From Paraburkholderia fungorum (GTDB taxonomy: Bacteria; Pseudomonadota; Gammaproteobacteria; Burkholderiales; Burkholderiaceae): DNA of 64,000 nucleotides. The DNA lies in NCBI RefSeq assembly GCF_900099835.1, contig NZ_FNKP01000001.1, positions 2,356,001 to 2,420,000 on the forward strand, written 5' to 3'. The notes beneath the pieces were generated by a model that did not search any database, was not told the DNA's origin, and saw only the letters and a program-made list of their open reading frames with translations. This document shows, piece by piece, positions 20,035 to 32,143 of this stretch. A program made the position numbers and the translations under genes. Each line of letters starts with the position of its first letter. Position 1 is the stretch's first letter.

Positions 20035-21171
20035 TCAGGCTTTGCTGCCTGTGGAATTGCTTGCTTCGCCTGCCGATGCATCAGCCGATGCGTTGGCAGA
20101 TTCACTGCCCGGCCTGTCGGCCGCGGCGTTTTCGAGCGCCCTGATGCGATCGCGAAGCTTGTCGATATTGCGCAGCAACGCCGCGCTCTTGTTCCAGTCC
20201 GCGTGATTCACGGCCGGGAAAGCGCTGGTGTACATGCCGGGCTTCAGCAACGACTTCGATACACCCGACTTCGCCGTGACGATCACGTAGTCGGCCAGCG
20301 TAACGTGCCCCGCGATCCCGACCGCGCCGCCGATCATGCAATGACGGCCAATCGTCGTACTGCCAGCAATGCCCGCGCAGCCGGCGATCACCGTGTATGC
20401 ACCGACCTTGCAGTTGTGGCCGATCTGCACGAGGTTGTCGATCTTCACGCACTCTTCGATGATCGTATCGGCCATCGCGCCGCGATCGATCGTCGTGTTC
20501 GCGCCGATTTCGACGTCCGCCGCGATCGACACGCCGCCGACCTGAGGAATCTTCACCCAGCTGCCGGTACGCGCATCACCCTCGCCGACGAAATCCGGCG
20601 CGAAGCCGAAACCGTCCGAGCCGATCACCGCGCCCGCGTGCACGATCACACGCTCGCCGAGCTTGCAGCCGTAGTAGACCGCCACATTCGGGTACAGATG
20701 CGAACCCGCGCCGATCCGCGTACCGCGGCCGATCACCACGTTGGCGTCGAGCCGCACGTTCTCGCCGATCACCGCGCCCGCTTCCACCGTGACATGCGGA
20801 CCGATGACCGCCGTCGCCGCAATTTGCGCCGATGGGTCGATCGTGGCGCTCGGATGCACACCCGGCGCCGCCTTCGGCATGGCGAGATCGATGAAAGTTT
20901 GCGCGACGCGCGCGAAGTAAGCGTAAGGGTTCGGCGTGACGATGAAGTTACGGCCCTCGCGAGAAGCGAGCTTGGTCAGGTCGTTGGCGCTGATCAGCAC
21001 GGCACCCGCACGGGTCGTGTCGACCTGTGACAGGTACTTCGGATTGGCGAGGAACGCCAGCTGGTCCGGACCTGCCTGGTCGAGCGGTGCCAGACTGCCG
21101 ACGCGCTGCGAACCGTCTCCGACTACTTCACCGCCGAACCGATGGACGATGTCCTCGAGCGTAAATGCCAT
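20035..21171 (-). CDS. lpxD: UDP-3-O-(3-hydroxyacyl)glucosamine N-acyltransferase
   Basis: LpxD adds the N-linked hydroxyacyl chain in lipid A synthesis. The 378-residue protein has the N-terminal uridine-binding domain ([21 protein letters not shown]). A hexapeptide beta-helix follows ([20 protein letters not shown]), with the catalytic His region [17 protein letters not shown], and then a C-terminal helix. A Ser/Ala-rich tail of about 30 residues ([18 protein letters not shown]) extends beyond the usual end. It lies 84 bases after the skp stop. Confidence 0.97.
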   Translation of the reverse strand: MAFTLEDIVHRFGGEVVGDGSQRVGSLAPLDQAGPDQLAFLANPKYLSQVDTTRAGAVLISANDLTKLASREGRNFIVTPNPYAYFARVAQTFIDLAMPKAAPGVHPSATIDPSAQIAATAVIGPHVTVEAGAVIGENVRLDANVVIGRGTRIGAGSHLYPNVAVYYGCKLGERVIVHAGAVIGSDGFGFAPDFVGEGDARTGSWVKIPQVGGVSIAADVEIGANTTIDRGAMADTIIEECVKIDNLVQIGHNCKVGAYTVIAGCAGIAGSTTIGRHCMIGGAVGIAGHVTLADYVIVTAKSGVSKSLLKPGMYTSAFPAVNHADWNKSAALLRNIDKLRDRIRALENAAADRPGSESANASADASAGEASNSTGSKA

Positions 21172-21255
21172 GCCTATCCTGTCTCCTGCAATTCAGTCCA
21201 ACTTGTCAGTGCAAACGCAAAGCGGTTGCGCCGGTCAACGACCCGGCGCTTTCAA

Positions 21256-21783
21256 TTAGTTGCCCGACGCCGCGAGCGCCTTGAGCACCTGGTCGGTAAT
21301 GTCGATACGCGGACTCACGTAGACCGCTTCCTGCACGATCAGATCGTAGTGCTGCTGCTCGGCGATCTGCTTGATGACCTTGTTCGCACGATCGAGCACC
21401 GCCGCCAGTTCTTCGTTACGGCGCTGGTTCAGATCTTCGCGAAACTCGCGCTGCTTGCGCTGGAAGTCCGTATCCAGTTGCGACAGATCGCGTTGCTTCT
21501 GTGCACGATCCGCCGGCGACATCGACGCGCCATTCTTGTCGAGCGAGTCGGACATCGATTTCAGCTTCTGCGCCATGTCGGCGAGATCTTTGTCGCGCTT
21601 CGCGAATTCGGCTTCGAGCTTGACCTGGGCGGCCTTCGCCGCCGCCGATTCGCGCAGGATGCGGTCGGAATTCACCGCGGCGATGCGCGCCTCCTGCCCA
21701 TGCGCGACGCCAACGCCCAAGGTCATTGCCAGCGCCAATGCGCACGCTACACGTTTCGAAAACATACCGGTTAGCAAAGTCAT
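21256..21783 (-). CDS. skp: OmpH/Skp periplasmic chaperone
   Basis: Skp holds unfolded outer membrane proteins in the periplasm for the BAM complex. The 175-residue precursor starts with a signal peptide (hydrophobic ALALAMTLGVGVAHG, cleavage near AHG-QEA). The mature part is mostly a charged helical coiled coil (about residues 45-150, for example VKLEAEFAKRDKDLADMAQKL), the Skp tentacles. The start could be 21783 or, six codons later, 21765; neither has well-spaced ribosome site support. It lies between bamA and lpxD, the standard order. Confidence 0.93.
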   Translation of the reverse strand: MTLLTGMFSKRVACALALAMTLGVGVAHGQEARIAAVNSDRILRESAAAKAAQVKLEAEFAKRDKDLADMAQKLKSMSDSLDKNGASMSPADRAQKQRDLSQLDTDFQRKQREFREDLNQRRNEELAAVLDRANKVIKQIAEQQHYDLIVQEAVYVSPRIDITDQVLKALAASGN

Positions 21784-21835
21784 CCTCTCGATACTGTAGT
21801 TTGGCCGGCCCGCAACTGCAGCCGGCCGCGCCCGA

Positions 21836-24148
21836 TCAGAACGCCGTCCCGATCTGGAACTGGAATTTCTGATACTGGTCGCCAGTGTGCTTCACGAGCG
21901 GGAAGCCCAGGCTGAGCTTGAGCGGACCGATCGGCGAAATCCACGCCAGACCCACACCGTAGCCATAACGCAGACCGTTCGCGCCGGTCGACGTTGCGGC
22001 GCTGCTCGCGTCGGCCCAGACGTTACCGGCGTCAAGGAACGTGAACACCCGCAGCGTGCGGTCATAACCGGTGCCCGGCAGCGGGAACGTCAACTCGATA
22101 TTGCCGACCAGCAGCTTCGAGCCGCCGATCGGGTCGCCGGTGGTTGCATCGCGCGGACCCAGCGAGCTCGGCTCGTAGCCCCGCACAGAACCGATACCGC
22201 CCGCGTAGTAGTTCTTGAAAATCGGGTAAGGCTTGCCGCCCATGCCGTTACCGTAACCGCCCTGGAAGTTGAAGCCCAGCACGAAGCCACGCGAGAACGA
22301 ATAATAGTACTGGGCGTTGATGTCGGCCTTGTAGTACTGCGTGCTGCCGATCGGCGTGCCATATTCGGCGTTGGCCTGCGCGAAGTAACCACGGCTCGGC
22401 ACCAGCGCGCTGTCACGCGCGTCGCGCGACCAGCCCACCGTGACCGGCACGTTGTTCGAAACGCGGCCAAAGTCGGCAACGTACTGCTTGTACGACGCCG
22501 GCGTGGTTGAATCGACGTCCAGCTGGTTCTGCTCGAGACCCGCGCCGAAGTAGACCGTGTCGACTTCCGAGAACGGAATCCCGAACTTCAGGTCGCCACC
22601 GATCGTAACGATCTTGAAGCTCGAATCCGTCGAGTAGTACAGCGGCTGGTACGTACGGTAATAGACGTCGGTAATACGCTTGATGCCGTCGACCGTGAAG
22701 TACGGATCGACCTGCGTCACCGTCAACGTGCGGTACGTTTTCGCGGTGTTCACGTTCACCGACAGACTCGTGCCCGAACCGAACACGTTGTCTTGCGACA
22801 CGCCCGCGGACAGCACCACCTTGTCGGTCGACGAGAAACCCGCGCCCAGCGTAATCGCACCGGTCGGCTTTTCAGCGACCTTGACGTCCACATCCACCTG
22901 GTCAGGCGTGCCTTCGACCGGCACTGTGGTCACGTCGACGTCGGTAAAGTAGCCGAGACGGTTGATACGGTCTTTCGACAGCGCGAGGCGGTTCGAATCG
23001 AACCACGAGCTTTCGAGCTGGCGCATTTCGCGGCGCACGACTTCGTCACGGGTACGCGTGTTGCCGACCACGTTGATGCGGCGCACGTAGACGCGGCGGC
23101 TCGGGTCGACCTGCAGCGTCAGATCCACCGTGTGGTGTTGCTGATCGATCTGCGGCTGCGCGTTGACGGTCGCGAACGCGTAGCCGTATTCACCCAGCTT
23201 GTCGACGATGGCCTTCGTGGTGGCTTGCAGCTTTTCAGCCGAGAAGCGATCACCCGGTTTGATCTTGATAAGCTTGGTCAACTCGGCTTCGCGATCGAGC
23301 AGATTGCCGGCCAGCTTGATGTTCGAGATCGTGTACGGCTCGCCTTCATGCAGCGTGACCGTCAGGTACATGTCCTTCTTGTCCGGCGTGATCGACACCT
23401 GGGTCGACTCGATGTTGAACTCGAGGTAACCGCGATTCAGGTAATACGAGCGGACGTTTTCGAGGTCGCCGGTGAGCTTGTCTTTCGCGTACAGGTCGTT
23501 CTTCGTGTACCACGAGAACCAGTTCGGCGTGGACAGCTGCATTTCATCGCGCAGCGTACCCGTGCTGAACGCCTTGTTGCCGATGAAGTTGATCTGGCGG
23601 ATCTTCGCGCTCGGACCTTCGGCCACCGAGAACAGCACCGACACGCGGTTGCGGTCGATCGGCGTGATCGTGGTCGTGACTTCGGCTGCGTAGTAACCGC
23701 GCGTCAGGTACTGACGCTTCAGTTCCTGCTCGGCCTTGTCGACCAGCGCCTTGTCGTAGTAACGACCTTGCGACAGCCCCACGGCGCGCAGCGCCTTGGT
23801 CAGGTTTTCCTTGTCGAATTCGTGAATGCCGGCGAAGTCGATCGCGCCAATGGCGGGACGCTCCAGCACCTGCACGATGACGACATTGCCTTCGGTCGCG
23901 ATCTTGACGTCGTTGAAGAAGCCCGTCGCATACAGCGCGCGAATCGCTTCGGACGCCTTGTCGTCGCTAAACGTGTCGCCTTGTTTGATGGGCAGATACG
24001 CGAACACGGTACCGGGTTCGACGCGTTGCAATCCCTCAATGCGAATGTCTTGCACCACGAAGGGCGTCGTTGCGTGAGCAACCAGCCCATGCGCGGCGAA
24101 TGCCGCGGCTATAACCGTCTTTGGAACAAAGCGATGAGGTTTAAACAA
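21836..24148 (-). CDS. bamA: Outer membrane protein assembly factor BamA
   Basis: BamA is the core of the machinery that folds beta-barrel proteins into the outer membrane. The 770-residue precursor has a signal peptide (VIAAAFAAHGLVAHA). Five POTRA domains follow to about residue 425, the first starting FVVQDIRIEGLQRVEPG. The C-terminal barrel contains the conserved loop VRGYEPSSLGPRD and ends in a terminal Phe (QFQIGTAF), the usual barrel signal. Length and order with rseP upstream and skp downstream are standard. Confidence 0.97.
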   Translation of the reverse strand: MFKPHRFVPKTVIAAAFAAHGLVAHATTPFVVQDIRIEGLQRVEPGTVFAYLPIKQGDTFSDDKASEAIRALYATGFFNDVKIATEGNVVIVQVLERPAIGAIDFAGIHEFDKENLTKALRAVGLSQGRYYDKALVDKAEQELKRQYLTRGYYAAEVTTTITPIDRNRVSVLFSVAEGPSAKIRQINFIGNKAFSTGTLRDEMQLSTPNWFSWYTKNDLYAKDKLTGDLENVRSYYLNRGYLEFNIESTQVSITPDKKDMYLTVTLHEGEPYTISNIKLAGNLLDREAELTKLIKIKPGDRFSAEKLQATTKAIVDKLGEYGYAFATVNAQPQIDQQHHTVDLTLQVDPSRRVYVRRINVVGNTRTRDEVVRREMRQLESSWFDSNRLALSKDRINRLGYFTDVDVTTVPVEGTPDQVDVDVKVAEKPTGAITLGAGFSSTDKVVLSAGVSQDNVFGSGTSLSVNVNTAKTYRTLTVTQVDPYFTVDGIKRITDVYYRTYQPLYYSTDSSFKIVTIGGDLKFGIPFSEVDTVYFGAGLEQNQLDVDSTTPASYKQYVADFGRVSNNVPVTVGWSRDARDSALVPSRGYFAQANAEYGTPIGSTQYYKADINAQYYYSFSRGFVLGFNFQGGYGNGMGGKPYPIFKNYYAGGIGSVRGYEPSSLGPRDATTGDPIGGSKLLVGNIELTFPLPGTGYDRTLRVFTFLDAGNVWADASSAATSTGANGLRYGYGVGLAWISPIGPLKLSLGFPLVKHTGDQYQKFQFQIGTAF

Positions 24149-24215
24149 CGTGCTTCCCCAGTGTGTATAGCTGCATCAGGTCAGACGGTCGCCATCGTGA
24201 ACGCCGCCGGACACT

Positions 24216-25610
24216 TTAAAAATGGATTAAACGAGCCAGATCGTTGAACAGCGCGATCGCCGACAATGCGACGATGCAGGCGAGACCCGCCCTCTGAAAA
24301 ACGAGTTGCCAGCGATCGGAGACAACTTTACCGGTCACAGCTTCAACCAAATAATATAACAGATGACCCCCGTCCAATACCGGAATTGGTAGCAGGTTCA
24401 GTACGCCGAGGCTAATACTGACAAGGGCCAGGAACGACAGAAACGCAGAAGGACCCAGACGTGCGCTCTTTCCTGCGTAATCGGCGATCGTCACGGGGCC
24501 AGAAAGATTTTTCAGCGATGCCTCGCCGACGATCATTCTTCCGAACATGCGCACGGAGTAAACCGCGAGGTCCGACGTGCGGCGCGCACCCAGTTGCAGA
24601 CTCTCGATCGGCCCATAGCGTACGTCGATCGACGGCACCTGGGTCGCCAGCTCGGCACCGATGCGGCCGATCTGCTGGCCGGTCGTTTCATCGCGCTGTG
24701 ACTGCGGCACGATGCTGATGTCTTCGAGACTGCCTTGCGCGTGCCCTGCCTGACCACCGCGCTCGATCTGCAAGGTCACGGGCACGCCGGCGTGCGATTT
24801 TACATAAGCGATGAACGCCGTGGCGTTATCCGTCGGAATTCCGTTGACGGCGCGCAAGCGGTCGCCCGCGACCAGACCCGCCTTCTGCGCCGCGCTGCTA
24901 GGCTGAACGCCGGCCACCGTCAGCTTGCCGCCGCCCGGCTCAAAGCCGAGATGGGACATGAAGTCGTCGTCGACATCTTTCTCGCCGATGCCGCGTAGAT
25001 CCAGCTGGAACTGCGATGTGCCATGCGCGTCTTTCGCGCTCAGCACGATGTACTTGTGATCGAATGCCGCGCCCAGCAATTTCCAGCGCAAGTCCGACCA
25101 CGAGCGCACTTGTTCGGAATCGTCGGCGTTGGAAGCACGCGCAGCAACGATCGTCTCGCCGCCCTCGAAACCTGCCAGAGCTGCCGGCGTGTTCGGCGCA
25201 GGTGGCGCGATCACAGCCGCCGGCTCGGTCACGCCGGTGGCGAACACGAGTGCGAACAGCACGATAGCTAGCAGGAAATTGGCGACCGGACCTGCCGCGA
25301 CGATCGCGAACCGGCGCCATACCGACTTGCGGTTGAACGCCTGCGACAGCAAGTCGGCGGGAATCGGCGCAGCGCCGGTTTCGCGCTCGTCGAGCATCTT
25401 CACGTAGCCACCGAGCGGCAGCGCGGCAATGGTCCACTCGGTGCCTGTTTTCGGACTCACCCACTGAAACAGCGGCTTGCCGAAGCCAATCGAAAAGCGC
25501 AACACTTTCACGCCGCACAGACGCGCGACACTGTAGTGCCCGTACTCGTGGACGACCACGAGTACGCCAATCGCGACCGCGAAGGCAAGCAGTTCGATCA
25601 GCAGGTTCAT
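24216..25610 (-). CDS. rseP: Site-2 protease RseP (RIP metalloprotease)
   Basis: RseP cleaves the anti-sigma factor RseA and remnant signal peptides inside the inner membrane. The 464-residue protein has the zinc site VVHEYGHYSVARLCGV (HExxH) in the first membrane helix. Two PDZ-like domains fill about residues 115-290 (GFEGGETIVAARA; VAGDRLRAVNGIPTDNA). The C-terminal zinc-ligand helix has LNLLPIPVLDGGHLLYYLVEA. It starts seven bases after dxr and is followed by bamA. Confidence 0.97.
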   Translation of the reverse strand: MNLLIELLAFAVAIGVLVVVHEYGHYSVARLCGVKVLRFSIGFGKPLFQWVSPKTGTEWTIAALPLGGYVKMLDERETGAAPIPADLLSQAFNRKSVWRRFAIVAAGPVANFLLAIVLFALVFATGVTEPAAVIAPPAPNTPAALAGFEGGETIVAARASNADDSEQVRSWSDLRWKLLGAAFDHKYIVLSAKDAHGTSQFQLDLRGIGEKDVDDDFMSHLGFEPGGGKLTVAGVQPSSAAQKAGLVAGDRLRAVNGIPTDNATAFIAYVKSHAGVPVTLQIERGGQAGHAQGSLEDISIVPQSQRDETTGQQIGRIGAELATQVPSIDVRYGPIESLQLGARRTSDLAVYSVRMFGRMIVGEASLKNLSGPVTIADYAGKSARLGPSAFLSFLALVSISLGVLNLLPIPVLDGGHLLYYLVEAVTGKVVSDRWQLVFQRAGLACIVALSAIALFNDLARLIHF

Positions 25611-25617
25611 AGGCGCC

Positions 25618-26823
25618 TCACTGGACGGCGCGTTCCGTTCGACGGGCGCCGTCCGGCAGACGCGCGATAAATTCGGTAGCGGCGCGACGCGCGGCGGCGT
25701 CGGCTTCGATCACGTCTTCCAGCGCGTGCGCGCTGCGGTTCGGCAACGCGTTTAGCACCGAGTCGACCACTTGAGCGATCGTCATGAAGCCGATCTGGCG
25801 AGCGAGGAACGCTTCGACGGCGATTTCGTTAGCGGCATTGAGCGCCGCGCTCGCGACGCCACCCTCGGCCAGCGCCTTCATCGCAAGCGCGAGGCACGGG
25901 AAGCGCGTGTAATCCGGCTTTTCGAACGACAGCGACGCGATCTCCGCGAGATCGAGTTGCGCGACGCCCGAATCGACACGATCGGGGAAAGCCAGCGCAT
26001 GAGCGATCGGCGTACGCATGTCGGGGTTGCCGAGTTGCGCGAGCACGGAGCCGTCTGCGTAAGAGACCAGCGAGTGGATCACGCTTTGCGGGTGAATCAG
26101 CACGTCGATGCGCTCGCCCGGCAAATCGAACAGCCAGTGAGCCTCGATGACTTCGAGGCCCTTGTTCATCATGGTCGCGGAATCGACCGAAATCTTCCGG
26201 CCCATTACCCAGTTCGGATGCTTGCATGCATCTTCGGGCGTGACGTCGACGAGCGTAGCTGGTTCGCGAGTGCGGAACGGGCCGCCCGACGCGGTCAGAA
26301 TGATCTTGGACACACCGCCGTGCAGCGCAGCTTCGCGCGGCAGGCATTGGAAAATCGCGTTGTGTTCGCTGTCGACGGGCAGCAGTACCGCGCCGTTGTC
26401 GCGCACCGCGTCCATGAAGATCGCGCCGGACATGACCAGCGCTTCCTTGTTGGCGAGCAGAATGCGCTTGCCGGCGCGAGCGGCGGCGAGACTCGGCGCA
26501 AGGCCGGCCGCGCCGACGATCGCCGCGACCACCGTATCGCAGCCGTCGCTGTTCGAGACGTCGACGAGCGCCTGCGGGCCGTACGTGACCTCGGTCTTGC
26601 AACCGGCTTCACGCAGCTTCGCGGCGACGCGCGCGGCGGTATCGGCGTCGCCGACTACCGCGACTTCCGGCTGAAAGCGCAGGCATTGCTCGACGAGCTT
26701 GTCGCCGTTGCGATGCGCCGTAAGCGCATAAACCGAAAAGCGTTCGGGATGACGCGCGACGACGTCGAGCGTGCTGTCTCCAATCGAGCCCGTGGAACCG
26801 AGCAATGTCAGACGTTTTTGCAT
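25618..26823 (-). CDS. dxr: 1-deoxy-D-xylulose 5-phosphate reductoisomerase
   Basis: Dxr makes 2-C-methylerythritol 4-phosphate with NADPH, the first committed MEP isoprenoid step. The 401-residue protein has the Rossmann motif [16 protein letters not shown] at the N-terminus and [11 protein letters not shown]. The substrate/metal region has [20 protein letters not shown] chose the ATG at 26823 ([12 protein letters not shown]); the frame is open upstream into cdsA but encodes no family sequence there. Its product feeds undecaprenyl diphosphate synthesis by the nearby uppS. Confidence 0.97.
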   Translation of the reverse strand: MQKRLTLLGSTGSIGDSTLDVVARHPERFSVYALTAHRNGDKLVEQCLRFQPEVAVVGDADTAARVAAKLREAGCKTEVTYGPQALVDVSNSDGCDTVVAAIVGAAGLAPSLAAARAGKRILLANKEALVMSGAIFMDAVRDNGAVLLPVDSEHNAIFQCLPREAALHGGVSKIILTASGGPFRTREPATLVDVTPEDACKHPNWVMGRKISVDSATMMNKGLEVIEAHWLFDLPGERIDVLIHPQSVIHSLVSYADGSVLAQLGNPDMRTPIAHALAFPDRVDSGVAQLDLAEIASLSFEKPDYTRFPCLALAMKALAEGGVASAALNAANEIAVEAFLARQIGFMTIAQVVDSVLNALPNRSAHALEDVIEADAAARRAATEFIARLPDGARRTERAVQ

Positions 26824-26833
26824 ATCTCTTTCT

Positions 26834-27655
26834 CTAGCCGAGCAGCAGCATGGCAAGCGGCAGCACCGGCAACAACGCGTCGATGCGGTCGAGCACGCCA
26901 CCGTGCCCCGGCAACAGGCCGCTTGAATCTTTCACTCCGGCCTGGCGTTTCATCATTGATTCGAACAGGTCGCCCACCACGCTGAATGCCACCAGCAAGG
27001 TCAATGCGAGCAGCGTGCGCACGGCGCCCCATTGCGCCAGCAGCGCAGAATACAGGGTCGGCTCGAACGCATGCAAAAAGACCGCCGCCGCCGCGACGAT
27101 CATCACCACCAACCAGCCGCCGATCGCACCCTCCCAGGTTTTACCCGGACTGATGGCTGGCGCCAGCTTATGCTTTCCGAATGCTTTTCCGGAGAAGTAT
27201 GCGCCGATATCGGCCAGCCATACCAATACGAGCAGCGACAGCACGAACGGCACACCTTGCATGCGTGCGGCGACGAGAGCATGCCAGCAGGCGACGAATA
27301 TCACAATGCCAGCCAGAAATAGGAAGATTCGCCACGCCCCCTGAGCGAGCGTCGGCTTGCGCAAAAGCACGAACGGCCCGGCGACGACCCAAAAAATGGC
27401 AGATGCCTTGAACAGCGAACGGGCTTCGACCACGCCCGTACCGAGCTGCGTACTCGCGACCAGCGCGGCCGCTGCGATCAGCGCGTAAATGACGGGACCG
27501 GCCCCGCCCAGCTTAAGCAGGCGTGCCCACTCCCACGCGGCGAATACGACGACAAAAGCGATCAGCGCGCCAAACGCGCCAACCGGCGCGAACAGCGTGA
27601 CCGGCAGGAACACAGCCAGCAGGATGATCGCCGTGATGACACGGGTTTTTAGCAT
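26834..27655 (-). CDS. cdsA: Phosphatidate cytidylyltransferase
   Basis: CdsA makes CDP-diacylglycerol from phosphatidic acid and CTP in the inner membrane. The 273-residue protein has about seven to eight hydrophobic helices. It carries the CDP-diglyceride synthetase signature near the C-terminus ([20 protein letters not shown]). Its start overlaps the end of uppS by 7 bases (27649-27655), so the two are co-translated. The gene lies in the conserved uppS-cdsA-dxr-rseP order. Confidence 0.96.
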   Translation of the reverse strand: MLKTRVITAIILLAVFLPVTLFAPVGAFGALIAFVVVFAAWEWARLLKLGGAGPVIYALIAAAALVASTQLGTGVVEARSLFKASAIFWVVAGPFVLLRKPTLAQGAWRIFLFLAGIVIFVACWHALVAARMQGVPFVLSLLVLVWLADIGAYFSGKAFGKHKLAPAISPGKTWEGAIGGWLVVMIVAAAAVFLHAFEPTLYSALLAQWGAVRTLLALTLLVAFSVVGDLFESMMKRQAGVKDSSGLLPGHGGVLDRIDALLPVLPLAMLLLG

Positions 27656-28431
27656 GGAAGCGAATCGACGTTTTGCGATTGCGGCTCGAGTTGAGCACTG
27701 GTGCGGCCGAAGCGGCGTTCGCGCTCCGCGTACGAAGCGATGGCATGACCGAGCGCGTCGGCGTCGAAATCAGGCCAGAACGTGTCGGTGAAATAGAACT
27801 CGGTGTAGGCAAGCTGCCACAGCAGGAAATTGCTGACGCGGCGCTCGCCGCCGGTGCGGATGAACAGATCCGGCTCCGGCGCATAAGCCATGGACAGGTG
27901 TTCGGCGAACGAATCTTCGTTGACCTCTACCGCCTTGCCCGCCAGAGCCGACTGTTCGGCGAGCTTGCGGGTGGCCTGCATGATGTCCCAGCGGCCGCCA
28001 TAATTCGCGGCGATGGTCAGCGTGAGACGGGTGTTACGCGCGGTTTTGGTCTCCGCGCGTTTGATCAGGTCGCGAATACGCGTGTCGAAACGATCCAGAT
28101 CACCGACCACGCGCAAACGGATGCCGTTGGCATGGAGTTTGCCGATTTCGCGCTCCAGCGCAGTGACGAACAGGCGCATCAGGAACGAAACTTCTTCGTT
28201 CGGACGACGCCAGTTTTCCGAGCTGAACGCAAACAGCGTCAGGTATTCGACGCCTTGACGGGCGCACGCCTCGACGGCCGCGCGCACCGCGTCGACGCCG
28301 CGCGTATGGCCCGCCACGCGCGGCAAACGCCGCTGGGTGGCCCAACGGCCGTTGCCATCCATGATGATCGCGATATGTCGCGGCACCGCGGCGACATCAG
28401 GCACGCGCACGGTTGAGCTGGTATAGGTCAT
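27649..28431 (-). CDS. uppS: Undecaprenyl diphosphate synthase (di-trans,poly-cis)
   Basis: UppS condenses eight isopentenyl diphosphates onto farnesyl diphosphate to give the C55 carrier of cell wall synthesis. The 260-residue cytosolic protein has [17 protein letters not shown], with the catalytic Asp and following Asn, then [10 protein letters not shown]. The C-terminal substrate-binding segments are [19 protein letters not shown] and [14 protein letters not shown]. Length is normal. Confidence 0.96.
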   Translation of the reverse strand: MTYTSSTVRVPDVAAVPRHIAIIMDGNGRWATQRRLPRVAGHTRGVDAVRAAVEACARQGVEYLTLFAFSSENWRRPNEEVSFLMRLFVTALEREIGKLHANGIRLRVVGDLDRFDTRIRDLIKRAETKTARNTRLTLTIAANYGGRWDIMQATRKLAEQSALAGKAVEVNEDSFAEHLSMAYAPEPDLFIRTGGERRVSNFLLWQLAYTEFYFTDTFWPDFDADALGHAIASYAERERRFGRTSAQLEPQSQNVDSLPC

Positions 28432-28495
28432 GGCCGTCGGGACTGTGACTGCAAATAAGAAGTGGAAACCGTGAAAGTTCTGAGCCCGAACGGCC

Positions 28496-29056
28496 TCAAA
28501 CCGTCATGATCTCGGCTTCTTTCGTCACGACGAGTTTGTCGATTTCGGCAACAAACTTGTCCGTCAGCTTCTGAACGTCGTCACCTGCACGACGCTCGTC
28601 GTCTTCCGAAATTTCTTTGTCTTTGACGAGCTTTTTCAGTTGCTCGTTGGCATCACGGCGCAGGTTACGGACCGCAACCTTGGCCGTTTCCGCTTCGCTC
28701 TTGACCACTTTGGTCAGTTCGCGGCGGCGCTCTTCAGTCAGCGCGGGCATCGGCACGCGGATCACGTCGCCTTGCGTAGCCGGGTTCAGGCCGAGGTCCG
28801 ACTCACGAATCGCCTTTTCGACGACCTGAACCATCTTCTTTTCCCACGGCTGCACGCCGATCGTGCGTGCGTCGATCAGCGTCAGGTTTGCGACCTGCGA
28901 GATCGGCACCGGCGAACCGTAGTAATCGCACTGGATGTGATCGAGCAGGCCCGTGTGCGCACGACCCGTGCGGATCTTCGACAGGTCGTTCTTGAACGCG
29001 TCGATGGAGCGCTGCATCTTTTGTTCAGCGCCCTTCCTGATATCAGCCACAGACAT
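28496..29056 (-). CDS. frr: Ribosome recycling factor
   Basis: RRF splits post-termination ribosomes together with EF-G. The 186-residue protein starts [21 protein letters not shown]. It has the conserved [13 protein letters not shown] and the domain II segment [23 protein letters not shown]. The C-terminal helix includes [19 protein letters not shown]-rich sequence just before the ATG gives a weak ribosome site. Order pyrH-frr-uppS is standard. Confidence 0.97.
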
Positions 29057-29156
29057 TTTTAAACCTCCGAACCTTCAAAACGGTGCGAACCGGCCAGCGC
29101 GCGCAATATGCGGCGGCCCGGGCTCGCGTTAAAGCCCACGTTATGTGAACGAGAGT

Positions 29157-30065
<909 letters not shown>

Positions 30066-30088
30066 CTACGGTGAAGCTTGGCTAAAGC

Positions 30089-30970
30089 TTATTGTTGCTT
30101 TGCAGCAGCGACTTGAGCGGCCACTTCAGCTGCGAAGTCGTCCTGCTTCTTTTCGATGCCTTCGCCAACCACGAACAGCGCGAACTTCTGGACGCTCGCG
30201 TTGCCGGCCTTCAGCATCTGTTCGATCGTCTGCTTGTCGTTCTTAACGAACGTCTGGTTCAGCAGCGACACTTCCTTCAGGTACTTCTGCACGCTGCCGT
30301 CGACCATCTTGGCGACGATTTCAGCCGGCTTGCCCGATTCAGCAGCCTTCTGTTCAGCAATGCTGCGTTCCTTCGCGATCAACTCTGCCGGAACGTCGTC
30401 CGACGACAGCGAAACCGGCTTCATTGCGGCGATGTGCATTGCCACGTCCTTGCCGACCTGCTCGTCCGCGCCGGTGTACTCGACCAGCACGCCGATGCGC
30501 GTGCCGTGCAGGTATGCCGCCAGCTTGTTAGCCGTGTCGAAACGCACGAAACGGCGGATCGACAGGTTTTCACCGATCTTGCCGACCAGCGCGAGGCGCA
30601 CTGCGTCGACCGTCGAGCCGTCCAGCGGCAGTGCCGACAGCGCTGCGACGTCAGCCGGATTAGCCGTAGCGACCAGTTCGGCGATCGTCTTCGAGAAAGC
30701 CAGGAAGTCGTCGTTCTTCGAAACGAAGTCGGTTTCGCAGTTCAGTTCGACCAGCGAACCAGCGTTGCCGCCGATAAACGATGCGACCACGCCTTCAGCC
30801 GTCACGCGCGACGCTGCCTTGCTGGCCTTGTTACCCAGCTTCACGCGCAGCAGCTCTTCAGCGCGCGCCATGTCGCCGTCGGCTTCCGTCAGCGCTTTCT
30901 TGCATTCCATCATCGGCGCGTCGGTCTTTGCGCGCAGTTCTGCAACCATGCTTGCGGTAATTGCCGCCAT
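30089..30970 (-). CDS. tsf: Elongation factor Ts
   Basis: EF-Ts exchanges GDP for GTP on EF-Tu. The 293-residue protein has the N-terminal UBA-like domain [20 protein letters not shown]. The [13 protein letters not shown] core region is next, with the dimerisation subdomain and a C-terminal helical module. Two adjacent ATG codons are possible (30973 and 30970); the second gives better spacing from AGGAG. It follows rpsB across an intergenic terminator. The 218 bases after it, up to the pyrH ATG, hold no gene. Confidence 0.97.
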   Translation of the reverse strand: MAAITASMVAELRAKTDAPMMECKKALTEADGDMARAEELLRVKLGNKASKAASRVTAEGVVASFIGGNAGSLVELNCETDFVSKNDDFLAFSKTIAELVATANPADVAALSALPLDGSTVDAVRLALVGKIGENLSIRRFVRFDTANKLAAYLHGTRIGVLVEYTGADEQVGKDVAMHIAAMKPVSLSSDDVPAELIAKERSIAEQKAAESGKPAEIVAKMVDGSVQKYLKEVSLLNQTFVKNDKQTIEQMLKAGNASVQKFALFVVGEGIEKKQDDFAAEVAAQVAAAKQQ

Positions 30971-31113
30971 CATTTGCTCCTTGAGTTCCGTCTGTCACAC
31001 ACCGCCCGCACTTCGATACCGGCGGCGAGAATTCGTTTCAGCATTGCGCGAATTTTTTCACGGGCAACGCTTTGGGCGCCAAATTCAGCACCCCACTACA
31101 ATGTCGCGACTTA

Positions 31114-31146
31114 AAAAAAGGGGGCCTGTAGAAAGCCCCCTTTTTT
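31114..31146. terminator. Strong symmetrical terminator between rpsB and tsf
   Basis: A 12-bp perfect stem AAAAAAGGGGGC/GCCCCCTTTTTT around the nine-base loop CTGTAGAAA. T-runs follow on both strands. On the minus strand it should end or attenuate rpsB transcripts before tsf, as the rpsB-tsf intercistronic terminator does in E. coli. Confidence 0.85.
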
Positions 31147-31164
31147 GCCGGACACGGGGCAGCT

Positions 31165-31917
31165 TTACGCTTCCGAGTTGACCTCGACGAACTCGTCGCC
31201 GTTGTCGCCGCGTGCAGCCTGCACCACTTCGTTGACCGAGTTCGCACGGCCTTCGAGGATCGCGTCAGCCACGCCAGCCGTGTACAGAGCGACAGCCTTC
31301 GATGCGTCGTCGTTACCCGGGATCACGTAGTCGATGCCTTCCGGCGAGTGGTTCGTGTCGACCACTGCGATGACCGGAATACCGAGCTTGTTAGCTTCGG
31401 TGACAGCAATCTTGTGGTAACCAACGTCGACCACGAAAATTGCGTCAGGAATGCCGCCCATGTCCTTCACGCCGCCGATGGACTTTTGCAGCTTGGCCAT
31501 TTCGCGTTCGAACAACAGAGCTTCCTTCTTGCTCATGCGCTCGGTTTCGCCTGCTTCCAGCGCTGCTTCCATGTCCTTCAGGCGCTTGATCGAAACCTTC
31601 AGCGTCTTGAAGTTGGTCAGCATACCGCCGAGCCAGCGTGCGTTGACGAACGGCATGCCTGCACGCTGCGCTTCTTCAGCGATCGTGTCACGCGATTGAC
31701 GCTTCGTGCCGACAAACAGAATCGTGCCACGATTAGCTGCCAGTTGACGCGCGTACTTCAGCGCGTCGTTGTACATCGGCAGCGTCTTTTCGAGGTTGAT
31801 AATGTGAATCTTGTTGCGATGACCGAAAATGAAGGGAGCCATCTTCGGGTTCCAGAAGCGCGTTTGGTGACCGAAGTGGACACCTGCTTCCAGCATTTGA
31901 CGCATGGTAACTGCCAT
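31165..31917 (-). CDS. rpsB: Small subunit ribosomal protein S2
   Basis: S2 is a late-assembling 30S protein. The 250-residue product starts [20 protein letters not shown] and contains the conserved [20 protein letters not shown]. The [14 protein letters not shown] segment and a normal acidic C-terminus are present. It heads the long minus-strand block, has its own promoter about 225 bases upstream, and ends 19 bases before a strong terminator. Confidence 0.98.
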   Translation of the reverse strand: MAVTMRQMLEAGVHFGHQTRFWNPKMAPFIFGHRNKIHIINLEKTLPMYNDALKYARQLAANRGTILFVGTKRQSRDTIAEEAQRAGMPFVNARWLGGMLTNFKTLKVSIKRLKDMEAALEAGETERMSKKEALLFEREMAKLQKSIGGVKDMGGIPDAIFVVDVGYHKIAVTEANKLGIPVIAVVDTNHSPEGIDYVIPGNDDASKAVALYTAGVADAILEGRANSVNEVVQAARGDNGDEFVEVNSEA

Positions 31918-32137
31918 GAAAATCTCCGCGAGGGTTGGGTCTTAAGCCGGCTGCCGTATCGGCCGCGCCCGCCTTATCTTTGGCTGAACGCGACGGACAC
32001 CCTGGGTGCGCCGGCTTGCGAGTCTGCTGCCTTGGTACTGCTTCTACCCCATGACGAAGGCAACGATCGTCACAAGAAGCCTTTCCTGCAGGCCAGAACT
32101 CTTAAAGAGCAATAAACCACGACATGGATCGACTTAG
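31918..32137 (-). promoter_or_regulatory. Long rpsB 5' leader, possible S2 autoregulatory RNA
   Basis: About 220 bases lie between the predicted rpsB start site and the ATG. No gene is visible. A perfect 8-bp inverted repeat (AAGCCGGC at 31944-31951 and GCCGGCTT at 32010-32017) closes a domain close to the ribosome site. Leaders of this length before rpsB are known targets of S2 feedback in other bacteria; I did not match a defined consensus, so this is an inference. Confidence 0.4.
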
Positions 32138-32143
32138 CCAAAC